Positions 26,348 to 34,759 of a DNA stretch of 64,000 nt are shown one piece after another. The position numbers were made by a program, and so were the translations under genes. Location of the stretch: contig CAVSIE010000004.1 in NCBI GenBank assembly GCA_963728045.1, positions 456,941 to 520,940 on the forward strand. The letters run 5' to 3'. The stretch comes from VRUE01 sp963728045. GTDB taxonomy: Bacteria > Actinomycetota > Thermoleophilia > Solirubrobacterales > 70-9. The notes under the pieces were generated by a model. The model worked only from the letters and a program-made list of their open reading frames with translations. It was not told the origin of the DNA and searched no databases. Positions within the stretch are counted from its first letter, which is position 1, and each line of letters begins with the position of its first letter.

Positions 26348-27349
26348 CTATTTGCGAGAGGGGCCGATGCCCATTCGGTCGCGGACCTCGGCGAGTGTCG
26401 GCGCGGCGATCGAGCGAGCCTTCTCGGCGCCGGCGGCAAGCGCCGCCTCGAGCGCCGCCTCGTCCGGGCGCAGCTCGGCGTAGCGCTCGCGGACCGGGGC
26501 GAGGAAGTCGACGACGGCCTCGGCGACCGCTTTCTTGAAGTCGCCGTAGCCGGCGCCCTCGAACTCGCGCTCGACCTCCGCCGGCTCGACCCCGCGGGCG
26601 ACGGCGTAGACATCGATCAGGTTCGTGATCCCCGCCTTCTCCTCACCACGGCGCACCTCCCGTCCGGAGTCGGTGACGGCGCTGCCCAGCTTCTTGCGGA
26701 TCACATCCGGCTCGTCGAGGACGAGGACAGTGCCCTGCTCGGCGCCGCCCGTCGTCGACATCTTCCGCTCCGGCTCCTGCAAGTCCATGATCCGGGCGCC
26801 GACCTCCGGGATGCGGTACTCGGGCACGACCAGGGTCTCGCCAAAGCGCTCGTTGAAGCGGCGGGCGATCTCCCGCATCAGCTCGACGTGCTGGCGCTGG
26901 TCGTCTCCGACCGGCACCTCGGTCGCCTTGTAGGCGAGCACGTCGGCGGCCATCAGCACTGGATAGAAGAAGAGAGCGGCAGGGACGAGCTCGCGCTGCT
27001 TGGCCGACTTGTCCTTGAACTGGTGCATGCGGTTGAGGTCGCCGTGGGCGGTGACCGCGGAGAGCAGCCAGGTCAGCTCCGTGTGCTCGCGGACGTCGGA
27101 CTGGCGGAAGAGGATGCAGCGCTCGGGGTCGAGGCCGGCAGCGAGCAGGATCGCCGTCGTGTCGTAGAGCCGCCCGCGCAGCTCGGCCGGGTCGTAAGGA
27201 ACCGAGATCGCGTGCAGGTCGACGATGCAGAAGATCGCCGGGTCGCCGCGATCCTGACCCTCGACGTACTGGCGTATTGCGCCGATGTAGTTGCCGAGGT
27301 GCTTGCGTCCGGTTGGCTGGATGCCTGAAAAGACGATCGGGGCGGGCAT
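26348..27349 (-). CDS. trpS: Tryptophanyl-tRNA synthetase
   Basis: Class I aminoacyl-tRNA synthetase of 333 residues, standard length. The HIGH-type motif appears in FSGIQPTGRKHLGNYIGAI, and the KMSKS-type loop as KMSTTGG. AFFYPVLMAADVLAYK-like sequence (here ALFFYPVLMAADVLAY) and VPVGDDQRQHVEL are also diagnostic. Its ATG stands 2 bases after the stop of an ORF6N gene and another ORF6N gene follows it by 35 bases, so the synthetase is bracketed by two likely foreign genes in one orientation. Confidence 0.96.
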   Translation of the reverse strand: MPAPIVFSGIQPTGRKHLGNYIGAIRQYVEGQDRGDPAIFCIVDLHAISVPYDPAELRGRLYDTTAILLAAGLDPERCILFRQSDVREHTELTWLLSAVTAHGDLNRMHQFKDKSAKQRELVPAALFFYPVLMAADVLAYKATEVPVGDDQRQHVELMREIARRFNERFGETLVVPEYRIPEVGARIMDLQEPERKMSTTGGAEQGTVLVLDEPDVIRKKLGSAVTDSGREVRRGEEKAGITNLIDVYAVARGVEPAEVEREFEGAGYGDFKKAVAEAVVDFLAPVRERYAELRPDEAALEAALAAGAEKARSIAAPTLAEVRDRMGIGPSRK

Positions 27350-27351
27350 CG

Positions 27352-27960
27352 CTACTTCTTGCCGTTCTCTGGAGGACTGAATCCGAGCGGATGCTTTCGC
27401 TTAGGTGGCACAGGAGTAGCCAGCTGCCTTAGGGCTTTGAAGATCGCCACCAGATGTTTCTCATGCTCTCCAAGCTTTCCAGCTGTCCTTGCCTCTAGAT
27501 CATTGATTCGCGTCTCAAGCGCTTTGTAGTTGGTTGCGGCGCGACGCATCTCTACGAAGGCCCGCATGATTGCGATGTTCGCGGCTACCGCCCTACCGCT
27601 GCGAAGAACACTCGAAAGCATCGCGACCCCTTGCTCGGTAAAGACATAAGGGGGATAGCGACGACCCCCGTGTCCACTCGAGATGCCAATTTGGCTTCTC
27701 AAATCTGCATATTCGTCTTTTGTGAGCTGAAACATGAAGTCAGAGGGGAAACGCTCTTCGTTACGGCGAACTGCTCTAGTCAACGCGCCCGTCTCAACCC
27801 CATACAGCTCGGCGAGATCCTGATCGAGCATTACCTGGTGTTCTCTGATCACCAAAATCCTGGCCTGAACCGCGGCGACTGAGACAACTGCGAGGTCGGA
27901 ACTCTTTGTCTGCGCTTTGGGCGGCATCTCAGCAAGAGTGGCAAGCGAACCGGCGGACAT
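27352..27960 (-). CDS. ORF6N-domain DNA-binding protein (copy 2)
   Basis: About 202 residues from the ATG at 27960. The ORF6N domain (HQVMLDQDLAELYGVETG, NEERFPSDFMFQLT, YVFTEQGVAMLSSVLRSGRA) is followed by the same coiled region and tail as copy 1 (TAGKLGEHEKHLVAIFKAL, then PPKRKHPLGFSPPEN). The frame extends to 28038, overlapping the MFS gene, so I prefer 27960; 27927 is also possible. GC is about 56 percent by hand over 27361-27660 against about 67 percent in a trpS sample. It stops 2 bases before trpS, so trpS may be read through from it. Confidence 0.8.
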   Translation of the reverse strand: MSAGSLATLAEMPPKAQTKSSDLAVVSVAAVQARILVIREHQVMLDQDLAELYGVETGALTRAVRRNEERFPSDFMFQLTKDEYADLRSQIGISSGHGGRRYPPYVFTEQGVAMLSSVLRSGRAVAANIAIMRAFVEMRRAATNYKALETRINDLEARTAGKLGEHEKHLVAIFKALRQLATPVPPKRKHPLGFSPPENGKK

Positions 27961-27970
27961 TGGCGGCAGC

Positions 27971-29500
27971 TTATGCAGGCTCAGCCGCGGACGCTTCGGC
28001 ACTTGGCACAACCGGCTCGGCGTAGCCGGCGTCGGCACCGTGGCCGCACTCGCCGGCTTGGGCTGTGCCGCGGGTGGGGATTGCCTCTACGCGGCGGCGC
28101 GGGTTCTCGATTCCCAGCCCGGCGACTATGCCGCCGGCGATCATCAGGAGGCCGGCGATGCCGATGCCTAGGTGGAAGGCGTCGGTGGAGGCCTCGGGGG
28201 CTGCTGCGGTCAGCGGTCCGGAGGCGATCTCGGCGCCGGCGCTGGCGTCGAACTGGGCCGAGATCACGGCGCCGAGGACGGCTATCGCCAGCAGGCCGGC
28301 GACGCGGGAGATGCCGTTGTTGATCCCGGAGGCGATGCCGACGTGGCGCTCCTCGACCGAGTCGAGCACGGTCGCGGTGAGCGGCGCCACCGTCGCCGCC
28401 AGGCCGAGGCCGAAGACGACGATCGCCGGCAGCACGTCGGCGACGTAAGCAGCGTCGGCGTCGACCCGCAGCAGCAGGAGCAGCCCGATGCCGCCGACGA
28501 TCGGGCCGGCGCACATCGGCATCCGCGGCCCCACGCCGGAGGCGATCCTGCCGAAGCGCGGCGAGAGGAGGAAGAGCAGCACCGAGATCGGCGTCGTCGC
28601 CAGGCCCGCCTCGAGCGCCGAGTAGCCGGACACCTGCTGCAGGTAGAGGCCGACGAAGAGGAGGCCGCCGATCAGCCCGGCGTAGGCGGTGAACGTGGTC
28701 AGGTTGGCGACGGCGAAGTTGCGGATCCTGAACAGGCCGAGGTCGAGCATCGGGTGCCGGGCACGGGCCTCGCGGAGGACGAACAGCGCGAAACAGGCCA
28801 CCCCGGCGACCAGCGGAACCCAGACCAGCGGGTCGCCCCAGCCGTGGGCCGGCTGTTCGATCAGGGCGAAGACCGGCCCCGCCAGTCCCGCCGCTGAGAG
28901 TCCGATTCCCGTCCAATCGATGCCGAGGAACGCCTCCGGGTCGCGGCTCTCGCGCACCGCGTGCAGGGTCAGCGCCACGGTGAAGGCGATCAGCGGAATG
29001 TTGACCCAGAAGATCGCCCGCCAGGAGATGGCCTCGATCAGGGCGCCGCCGCCAGCCGGGCCAATCACGGTCGCGATTCCCGTCCAGGCGGTCCAGGTGC
29101 CGACCGCCTTGCCCCGCGCCGCTCCCTCGAAGGTAGCGGCGACGATGGCGAGAGAGCCCGGCACCAGGAGCGCCCCGGCGATCCCCTGCAGCGCCCGGGC
29201 GGCGACCAGGAACTCGTCCGTGGGAGCGATCGCGCAGAGGACCGAGGTGGCGCCGAAAGCGATCAGGCCGATCACGAAAACCCGCCGCCGGCCGAACTGG
29301 TCGCCTAGAGAGCCGCCGACCAGGAGCAGCGAGACCATCGTGAGCATGTAGGCCTCGACCATCCACTGCTGCCCGGCGAGACCAGCGTCGAGGTCCTCCG
29401 CGATGGCGGGAAGCGCCACGTTGACGACGGTCCCGTCGAGGAAGACGACCGTGGAGCCGAGGATCGTCGCGACCAGCGTCAGGCGCTGCTGTCGGGTCAC
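27971..29500 (-). CDS. MFS drug exporter, DHA2 (14-helix) family
   Basis: Proton-driven exporter of 509 residues with about 14 hydrophobic helices. The first helix has STVVFLDGTVVNVALPAI, the DHA2 signature; motif A is GSLGDQFGRRRVFVIG; motif C-like glycines appear in TWTAWTGIATVIGPAGGG. The polar tail (about the last 45 residues) is cytoplasmic. The open frame continues far upstream through the divergent gene; the GTG at 29500 fits the family N-terminus. Substrate cannot be told. A 75-base gap separates it from the divergent propeller gene. Confidence 0.88.
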   Translation of the reverse strand: MTRQQRLTLVATILGSTVVFLDGTVVNVALPAIAEDLDAGLAGQQWMVEAYMLTMVSLLLVGGSLGDQFGRRRVFVIGLIAFGATSVLCAIAPTDEFLVAARALQGIAGALLVPGSLAIVAATFEGAARGKAVGTWTAWTGIATVIGPAGGGALIEAISWRAIFWVNIPLIAFTVALTLHAVRESRDPEAFLGIDWTGIGLSAAGLAGPVFALIEQPAHGWGDPLVWVPLVAGVACFALFVLREARARHPMLDLGLFRIRNFAVANLTTFTAYAGLIGGLLFVGLYLQQVSGYSALEAGLATTPISVLLFLLSPRFGRIASGVGPRMPMCAGPIVGGIGLLLLLRVDADAAYVADVLPAIVVFGLGLAATVAPLTATVLDSVEERHVGIASGINNGISRVAGLLAIAVLGAVISAQFDASAGAEIASGPLTAAAPEASTDAFHLGIGIAGLLMIAGGIVAGLGIENPRRRVEAIPTRGTAQAGECGHGADAGYAEPVVPSAEASAAEPA

Positions 29501-29575
29501 CCGAGTGAGCTTACGGACCTCTGGCGGGCCCTCATCCGTATCGGAAGCGAGACGATGCGAAGCAGGAGGCTGCAC

Positions 29576-30547
29576 ATGAGAGCGCTGACGGCGACCGCCC
29601 TGGCATTCGCCTGCTCCTGTGCCGTCGCGGCGCCCGCCGCGACGGCGAAGTTCCCCGGCATGTTCGGGGCCAACGAAGTGTCGGCGCCCGGTTCTCCTCA
29701 CCGCTACACGGTGCTCTCGCCCCGTACCGGCGACGACCGCCTCACGGTCGTCGTCCAGATCGACTCCCGCCGAGGCCGAACCAGTCGCTGGTGGTACCTG
29801 CGCGGCGCCTATCAGGCGCCGCCTTCGAGCTACAACGGTGGCAGCAGCGGGATCTCCGCCGACGGCGGCACGCTCGTCCTCAGCCGCTTCTCCTGGATCT
29901 ATCCGCCGCGGAGCTCGGGCTTCGCGATCCTCGACACACGCCTCAACCTTCGCCATCCCCACCGCCCCGGCGAGCGCCGCCCCTCGCACGCGATCAAGCG
30001 AGTGAGCCTCGCGGACAGCTTCACCTTCCACGCGATCTCGCCCGACGGCTCGACGATCTACCTGAGTCAGCACCTCGCCAACTACGTCAGCGGGCCGGTG
30101 CGGATCCGCGCTCTCGACGCGAGCAGCGGAGAGCTGCTGCCACCCGCCGCGGTCGGTCCCTCCGCGAAGGAGAGGCGCGCGCGGGGCGTGCCGATCGCCC
30201 GCGCGACGAGTCGCGACGGCCGCTGGGCGTACACCCTCTACACCGGGTACAAGCCACGACCCGGACGCCTCTCGCTCACCCGCCGGGCCTTCGTCCATGC
30301 GCTCGACACGGTGACGGGACGCGCTCACCGCGTCGAGCTCCCGCAGCTCCAGGGACACGTCAACCCCTTCAACCTGGCCCTCCGGCTCGAGCCGCGCGAC
30401 CACGAGCTGACGGTGCTCAGCGCTCCACCGTCCTTTCCGGCCTCTCGGCCGCTCTTGGCCGTCGACACGGAGCGGTTCGAGGCCATCGCGCCAGGAACGG
30501 CTGAAGCCCGGCTCGGCGCGCCGGCCTTTCTTGGGTGGGGATGGTGA
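29576..30547 (+). CDS. Secreted beta-propeller-like protein, unknown function
   Basis: 323 residues with a signal peptide (MRALTATALAFACSCAVAAPAATA) followed by repeating strand-rich units containing DGxxxxxS motifs such as SADGGTLVLSRFS, SPDGSTIYLSQH and SRDGRWAYTLYTG, consistent with a WD40-like propeller acting outside the membrane. The ATG at 29576 is chosen because AGGAGG stands 6 bases upstream; an ATG at 29555 lacks this. It overlaps the carboxypeptidase gene by 7 bases, beginning a four-gene plus-strand run that ends in a sigma factor and a membrane propeller protein. Confidence 0.7.
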   Translation: MRALTATALAFACSCAVAAPAATAKFPGMFGANEVSAPGSPHRYTVLSPRTGDDRLTVVVQIDSRRGRTSRWWYLRGAYQAPPSSYNGGSSGISADGGTLVLSRFSWIYPPRSSGFAILDTRLNLRHPHRPGERRPSHAIKRVSLADSFTFHAISPDGSTIYLSQHLANYVSGPVRIRALDASSGELLPPAAVGPSAKERRARGVPIARATSRDGRWAYTLYTGYKPRPGRLSLTRRAFVHALDTVTGRAHRVELPQLQGHVNPFNLALRLEPRDHELTVLSAPPSFPASRPLLAVDTERFEAIAPGTAEARLGAPAFLGWGW

Positions 30548-31398
30548 GGATGCGCCGCTTCGACCTCGTCTTCGCGATCGCCGTCGGGGCGTTCGGGCTC
30601 GTCCTGATCGCCACCGCGCGCTCGCAGCCAAAGGACGCGACCGGCGAGGTGCGAACTGCGGTCGCAAGCGACAACCTGCAACCGAAGGACCGCTTCCTCG
30701 GCTTCACCCAGACTCCGCGCCGCCCCGGCAACCTGCTCGCCCGCCGCGGAGTCGCAGGGCGCTCCGCGGAAGGACGCCCGATCGGGCTCCTGCAGCGAGG
30801 CGACCCGGCGATCGACGGCGAGGTTCTGGTCTTCGGCTGCACCCACGGCGACGAGTGCGCGGCAAGGGAGATCCAGCCACTTGCGCCCGGCAGTGGCTGC
30901 CCAGATCCCGCCTCGGACGTCTACATCGTCCCCAACCTCAATCCGGACGGCCCCGCGCTCGGCACCCGCCTCAACGGGCACGGCGTCGACCTCAACCGCA
31001 ACTTCCCGGCTGGGTGGAAGCCGATCGGCGAGCGAGGAAGCCCGCAGCACTCCGGGCCGCGGCCCTTCTCGGAGCCCGAGACGCGCCTCGCAGCCCGCAT
31101 CGTCGAACGGCTGCGGCCCGAGGTGACGATCTGGTTCCACCAGCACTACGCGCCAAAGCCGCTGGTCCGCGCCTGGGGCCAGAGCGTCCCCGCGGCGCGG
31201 CGCTTCGCCCGGCTGGCCAAGCTGCCCTTCCGCCGGCTGCCTTGGCTCGCGGGCACGGCGCCGCACTGGCAGAACCGTCATTTCCCCGGCGCCGCCTCCT
31301 TCGTGGTCGAGATGCCGCGCGGCGCCCTTTCGGATCGTCAGCTGGGGCGGCTGGGAGGCGCGATCGTGCGCCTCGCGCGGAAAGTGGGCAAAGATTGA
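30541..31398 (+). CDS. M14-family zinc carboxypeptidase (MpaA-like), membrane-anchored or secreted
   Basis: 285 residues. An N-terminal hydrophobic segment (about 8-26) serves as anchor or signal. The metallocarboxypeptidase site is visible: HxxE in GCTHGDECAARE (H102, E105), substrate-binding NLNPDGP and VDLNRNFPAGW, a histidine in WFHQHY, and the catalytic glutamate in SFVVEMP. MpaA-type enzymes trim murein peptides, so a cell-wall role is plausible. Start options are ATG 30541, GTG 30544 and ATG 30550, all within the preceding gene's end. Confidence 0.82.
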   Translation: MVRMRRFDLVFAIAVGAFGLVLIATARSQPKDATGEVRTAVASDNLQPKDRFLGFTQTPRRPGNLLARRGVAGRSAEGRPIGLLQRGDPAIDGEVLVFGCTHGDECAAREIQPLAPGSGCPDPASDVYIVPNLNPDGPALGTRLNGHGVDLNRNFPAGWKPIGERGSPQHSGPRPFSEPETRLAARIVERLRPEVTIWFHQHYAPKPLVRAWGQSVPAARRFARLAKLPFRRLPWLAGTAPHWQNRHFPGAASFVVEMPRGALSDRQLGRLGGAIVRLARKVGKD

Positions 31399-31422
31399 GA
31401 TGTCCCCTGGAAGAGGTGAGGG

Positions 31423-31995
31423 TTGGGTACTGAGAGCGGCACGGTCGAGCGGGTCGGTTGGCGAGAGCCGCAATCAGCGGCCGAAGAGAGAAAGCTCGTC
31501 CGCGAGGCCCAGCGTGAATCCCGCGAGGCGATCACGGGCCTCTATGCCGCCCACTGGCGCCGCGCCCACCGGACGGCGTATCTCGTCGTCCACGACGCCG
31601 CGGCGGCAGAGGACATCGCCCAGGACGCCTTCCTCGCCGCGATCGACGCGCTCGACCGCTTCGACCGCCGGCGCCCCTTCGGCCCCTGGCTGCACCGGAT
31701 CGTCGTCAACCGGGCGATCGACTGGGGACGGCGGGAGGCGCTGCGGCGCACGGCCGACGACCCGGCTTCGCACCCCGACGCCTCGCCGCCACCGGAAGCC
31801 GTCGGCGAGGATCTGATGGCGGCGCTCGCGCAGCTCCCGGTAGAGCAGCGCGCGGTAGTCGTGCTCAGGTACCTGCTCGACTACAAGCCGGGCGAGATCG
31901 CGCGCATGCTCGAGCTGCCGCGCGGGACCGTCAACTCACGGCTTCGTCGCGCCCTCGACCGGCTCGGCGGCCTGCTCGGGGAGGTGGAGAGGTGA
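31423..31995 (+). CDS. ECF-family RNA polymerase sigma factor
   Basis: 190 residues. The sigma-2 region (about 38-105) has AAEDIAQDAFLAAIDAL and RPFGPWLHRIVVNRAID; sigma-4 (about 130-185) has LPVEQRAVVVLRYLLDY and ARMLELPRGTVNSRLRRAL, the helix-turn-helix for the -35 element. The start is TTG at 31423, preceded by GAGGTGAGGG. It overlaps the next gene by 4 bases (GTGA), the usual layout for an ECF factor and its membrane regulator. Confidence 0.9.
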   Translation: MGTESGTVERVGWREPQSAAEERKLVREAQRESREAITGLYAAHWRRAHRTAYLVVHDAAAAEDIAQDAFLAAIDALDRFDRRRPFGPWLHRIVVNRAIDWGRREALRRTADDPASHPDASPPPEAVGEDLMAALAQLPVEQRAVVVLRYLLDYKPGEIARMLELPRGTVNSRLRRALDRLGGLLGEVER

Positions 31996-33218
31996 GCGAG
32001 GACCGGCTACGAGCACTGCTGCGGGAGACGTCGGTCCCGGATGCGGACGAGGCAGAGCGCCGCGGCCGCCGCTTGGTCGAGGCCGCGTTCGAGCAGCGCG
32101 AACCGCGCCGGCGATCAGCGCTGCCGCGCCTCGCCGTGACCTTCGCCGCGGCCACGCTGCTCGCCGCCCTTCTCCTCACCCCGGCGGGGGCGGCGGTGCG
32201 CGACTGGATCGACGACGCCCTCACGGTCGGCGTGCGCGACGCCGAGCCGGCGCTGACCGAGATCCCCGGCGGCGGGCGGCTGCTGGTCAGCTCGCCGGAG
32301 GGGTCCTGGGTCGTCCAGCCCGACGGCTCCCGCCGCCTGCTCGGCGAGTACCCGGAAGCGACCTGGTCACCCCGTGGCCTGTTCGTGGCTGCCGCCTCTG
32401 GCCGCATGCTGACCGCGGTCGAGCCGGACGGGACCGTGCGCTGGTCGCTCTCGGCGGACGCGCCGGTGACCGATGCGCGCTGGTCGCCCTCGGGGGTCCG
32501 GATCGCCTACCTGACCACCACATATCGAACCGGCTCCGCGCTTCGGGTGGTAGCCGGAGACGGCGCCGGCGACGCGCTGATCGACCGCGGCGTGGCCCCC
32601 GTGGCGCCGACCTGGTTGCCGCTGGGGCCGCACCTGCTTGCCTACGTCGACGCCGGGGGCATGCTGCGGATCGTCAACCCCGACACCGGCGAGGCCTTCG
32701 GCTCTTCCCCCGCCTCACGCGAAGCCGTGGAGCTCGATTGGGCCCGCGACGGCTCCCGGCTGCTCGAAGCGACGCCCCGCGCGCTGCGGCTTCGCGACGT
32801 CGCCGTCAGCAAGCTGGCCGCGCGGCTGAGCCTGGGACCGCCCCGCCGTGTCGCCCTGCCGGCCGCCGCAACGGTGAGGACCGCCGCCTTCTCGCCCGAC
32901 GGCCGCTCCCTCGCGGTCCTCCTCCAGTTGCCCGCACGAGGTCGGCAGCCGGCGCACAGCGAGCTCTACCTCATGAACTCCGCCGGCGCCTCGCAACGCT
33001 TGCTCTTCACCGGCCCAGGGTTGCTGTCAAGCCTCGACTGGTCGCCAGACGGGTCGCGACTGCTGATCGCCTGGCCCGACGCCGACCAGTGGCTCTTCAT
33101 CCCGGCGGAGGGCCGGAGCCGGGCGCGGGCGATCGGCGGGATCTCCAAAGAGTTCTCTCCCGGCTCGCCAGAGCGCGCCGTCTTCCCCCTGATCGACGGC
33201 TGGTGCTGCGAGCGCTGA
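31992..33218 (+). CDS. Single-pass membrane protein with WD40-like repeats, probable sigma-factor regulator
   Basis: 408 residues. A cytoplasmic N-terminus of about 50 residues precedes one membrane helix (about 51-68, LAVTFAAATLLAALLLTPAGA). The rest is extracytoplasmic and contains repeated propeller-type motifs (VVQPDGSRRLLGEYPEATWSP, ARWSPSGVRIAYL, AFSPDGRSLAVLL, DWSPDGSRLLIAWP). Translational coupling to the ECF sigma gene suggests an anti-sigma role, but no zinc-binding anti-sigma motif (HxxxCxxC) is present, so this is inference. Its TGA abuts the convergent fetB stop in TGATCA. Confidence 0.75.
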   Translation: MSEDRLRALLRETSVPDADEAERRGRRLVEAAFEQREPRRRSALPRLAVTFAAATLLAALLLTPAGAAVRDWIDDALTVGVRDAEPALTEIPGGGRLLVSSPEGSWVVQPDGSRRLLGEYPEATWSPRGLFVAAASGRMLTAVEPDGTVRWSLSADAPVTDARWSPSGVRIAYLTTTYRTGSALRVVAGDGAGDALIDRGVAPVAPTWLPLGPHLLAYVDAGGMLRIVNPDTGEAFGSSPASREAVELDWARDGSRLLEATPRALRLRDVAVSKLAARLSLGPPRRVALPAAATVRTAAFSPDGRSLAVLLQLPARGRQPAHSELYLMNSAGASQRLLFTGPGLLSSLDWSPDGSRLLIAWPDADQWLFIPAEGRSRARAIGGISKEFSPGSPERAVFPLIDGWCCER

Positions 33219-34007
33219 TCAAGCGCCGGCTTCGGCGCCTTCGACCTCGCGCAGCTGCTGCGCGGGAGTGAAGAAGTTGCGGTAGGCGAGCGCCGTCGCG
33301 ACGAGACCGGCGATCGCGACGCTGCCGAGCAGCGTGTAGAGGAGGATCAGCTGCAACCGCACCGCATCGGTCGGATCGGCGCCGGCGAGCAGCATCCCCA
33401 CCATCGTCCCCGGGAAGAAGATCAGCCCGGTCGTCTTGGTCGAGTCGACCAGGGCGATCATCCCGGAGCGAAGGGCGCGGCGGACGAACGGAGCCGCGGC
33501 TTCCTGCGCCGTCGCCCCCAGCGCCAGCGTCGCCTCTATCTTCGCCCGCGCCTCGGTCAGCTCGTCACCGAGCCGGTTGAGCGCGACTGCGGAAGCCGTC
33601 ATCGCGTTTCCGATCACCATCCCGCCGACCGGGACCAGGTAGCGCGGGGTCGCTTCGAAGACGCCGAGGGCGACGACCAGCGCAAGCGTGCTCCCGCCGG
33701 CAAGCGCCAGGCCGATCAGCAGCGGCCAGAAGGCGTCCGGCGCCTTGCTGGCGCGATGGCGGGCGGTGAGAGCGCCGAACAGCGCCATCGCGGCAAGCAG
33801 CGCCAACACGAGCCAGATCGTGTCTGCCTCGAAGATCAGCTCGATCGCGTAGCCGATCGCGGTCAGCTGCACGAAGGAGCGAACCGTGGCGACGACGATG
33901 TCCCGCTCGAGATCCGCCTTGCGCCAGAACGAGATCGCTATGGCGAGGGCGACGAGGGAGAGGCTGGCGACGACCTCCCCGAGCGAGACCTGAATCGAGG
34001 TGCTCAC
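33219..34007 (-). CDS. fetB: ABC transporter permease, FetB/UPF0014 family
   Basis: 262 residues with about seven membrane helices. The family pattern is clear: QLTAIGYAIELIF, GMVIGNAMTASAVALNRL, RRALRSGMIALVDSTKTTGLIFFPGTMVGMLLAG. In E. coli the FetAB system protects against iron/peroxide stress. It overlaps the ATPase gene upstream by 4 bases. The hairpin GCGCCGGCTTCGGCGC (about 33224-33239) lies in the last codons and may help end transcription in this zero-gap convergent junction. Confidence 0.88.
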   Translation of the reverse strand: MSTSIQVSLGEVVASLSLVALAIAISFWRKADLERDIVVATVRSFVQLTAIGYAIELIFEADTIWLVLALLAAMALFGALTARHRASKAPDAFWPLLIGLALAGGSTLALVVALGVFEATPRYLVPVGGMVIGNAMTASAVALNRLGDELTEARAKIEATLALGATAQEAAAPFVRRALRSGMIALVDSTKTTGLIFFPGTMVGMLLAGADPTDAVRLQLILLYTLLGSVAIAGLVATALAYRNFFTPAQQLREVEGAEAGA

Positions 34008-34660
34008 GCCAGCACCTGCTCGAGCGGACCGGCATCGACCGCGCGCCCGTCCTCCAACCGCACGACCCAGTCTCCCAGTCGCCGCGCCTGCTCGGGATCG
34101 TGGGTGACGAGGACGAGCGAGATCTCGAGCCGGCGGCGTAGCTCGACGAGCGTCGCCTCGACCGCGTCGCGGGTCGCGTGGTCGAGGGCCGAGGTCGGCT
34201 CGTCAAGCAGCAGAACGTCCGGCGCCTGGGCGAGCGAACGAGCGAGCATCGCCCGCTGCTGCTCGCCAACCGAGAGCTTGGAGACCTCCCGCCCTGCGAG
34301 ATCGGGATCGAGGCCGGCGAGGCGCAGGCAGCGACTTGCGTCGAGCCCCTCCCCCGCCAGCTCGGCGGCATAGCGCAGGTTCGACTCCACGGTCCCCGCG
34401 AGCAGCGCCGGCAGTTGCGGGACCAGCGAGACTTCGCGCCGCAGCCGCAGCGGGTCGTATCCGACCAGCGGACGACCGCGATAGGCGATCTCGCCGCCGT
34501 CGGGATCGGCGAGCCGGTTGAGCAGGCGCAGCAAGGTCGACTTGCCGCTGCCGGAAGGGCCGACTATCGCCGTCGCCCCACTCGGCATCCCGGCGCTGAC
34601 CGAGTCGAGGACCCGGCGCCCGCCGCGAGTGAAGCCGACGTCGCTGAGCTCGAAGAGCAC
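34004..34660 (-). CDS. fetA: ABC transporter ATP-binding protein, partner of FetB-like permease
   Basis: 218 residues. Walker A is GPSGSGKSTLL, the Q-loop region VSLVPQLPALLAGTVESNL, the ABC signature LSVGEQQRAMLARSLA, Walker B DVLLLDEPTSALD, and the H-loop VLVTHDPEQARRLGDWV. The open frame continues leftwards of the start through the ku gene and is not real there; the GTG at 34660 (VLFELSDVGF) fits an ABC N-terminus. It forms an operon with the permease and is divergent from ku, 99 bases away. Export or import direction is not settled for this family. Confidence 0.88.
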   Translation of the reverse strand: MLFELSDVGFTRGGRRVLDSVSAGMPSGATAIVGPSGSGKSTLLRLLNRLADPDGGEIAYRGRPLVGYDPLRLRREVSLVPQLPALLAGTVESNLRYAAELAGEGLDASRCLRLAGLDPDLAGREVSKLSVGEQQRAMLARSLAQAPDVLLLDEPTSALDHATRDAVEATLVELRRRLEISLVLVTHDPEQARRLGDWVVRLEDGRAVDAGPLEQVLA

Positions 34661-34759
34661 CGCTGCATGATCCCCCACCGCTCGCAAGATGCCTGCCGTC
34701 CCGCCCGGCTGCTTGCCGGCGTCGGTGAGCGGCTGGAACAATCGGGTAGGTGACTGCCT

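Noticed and set aside
25734..27960. A prophage around trpS
   Set aside because: Only two ORF6N genes are present; no integrase, structural or lysis genes and no attachment-site repeats are visible.
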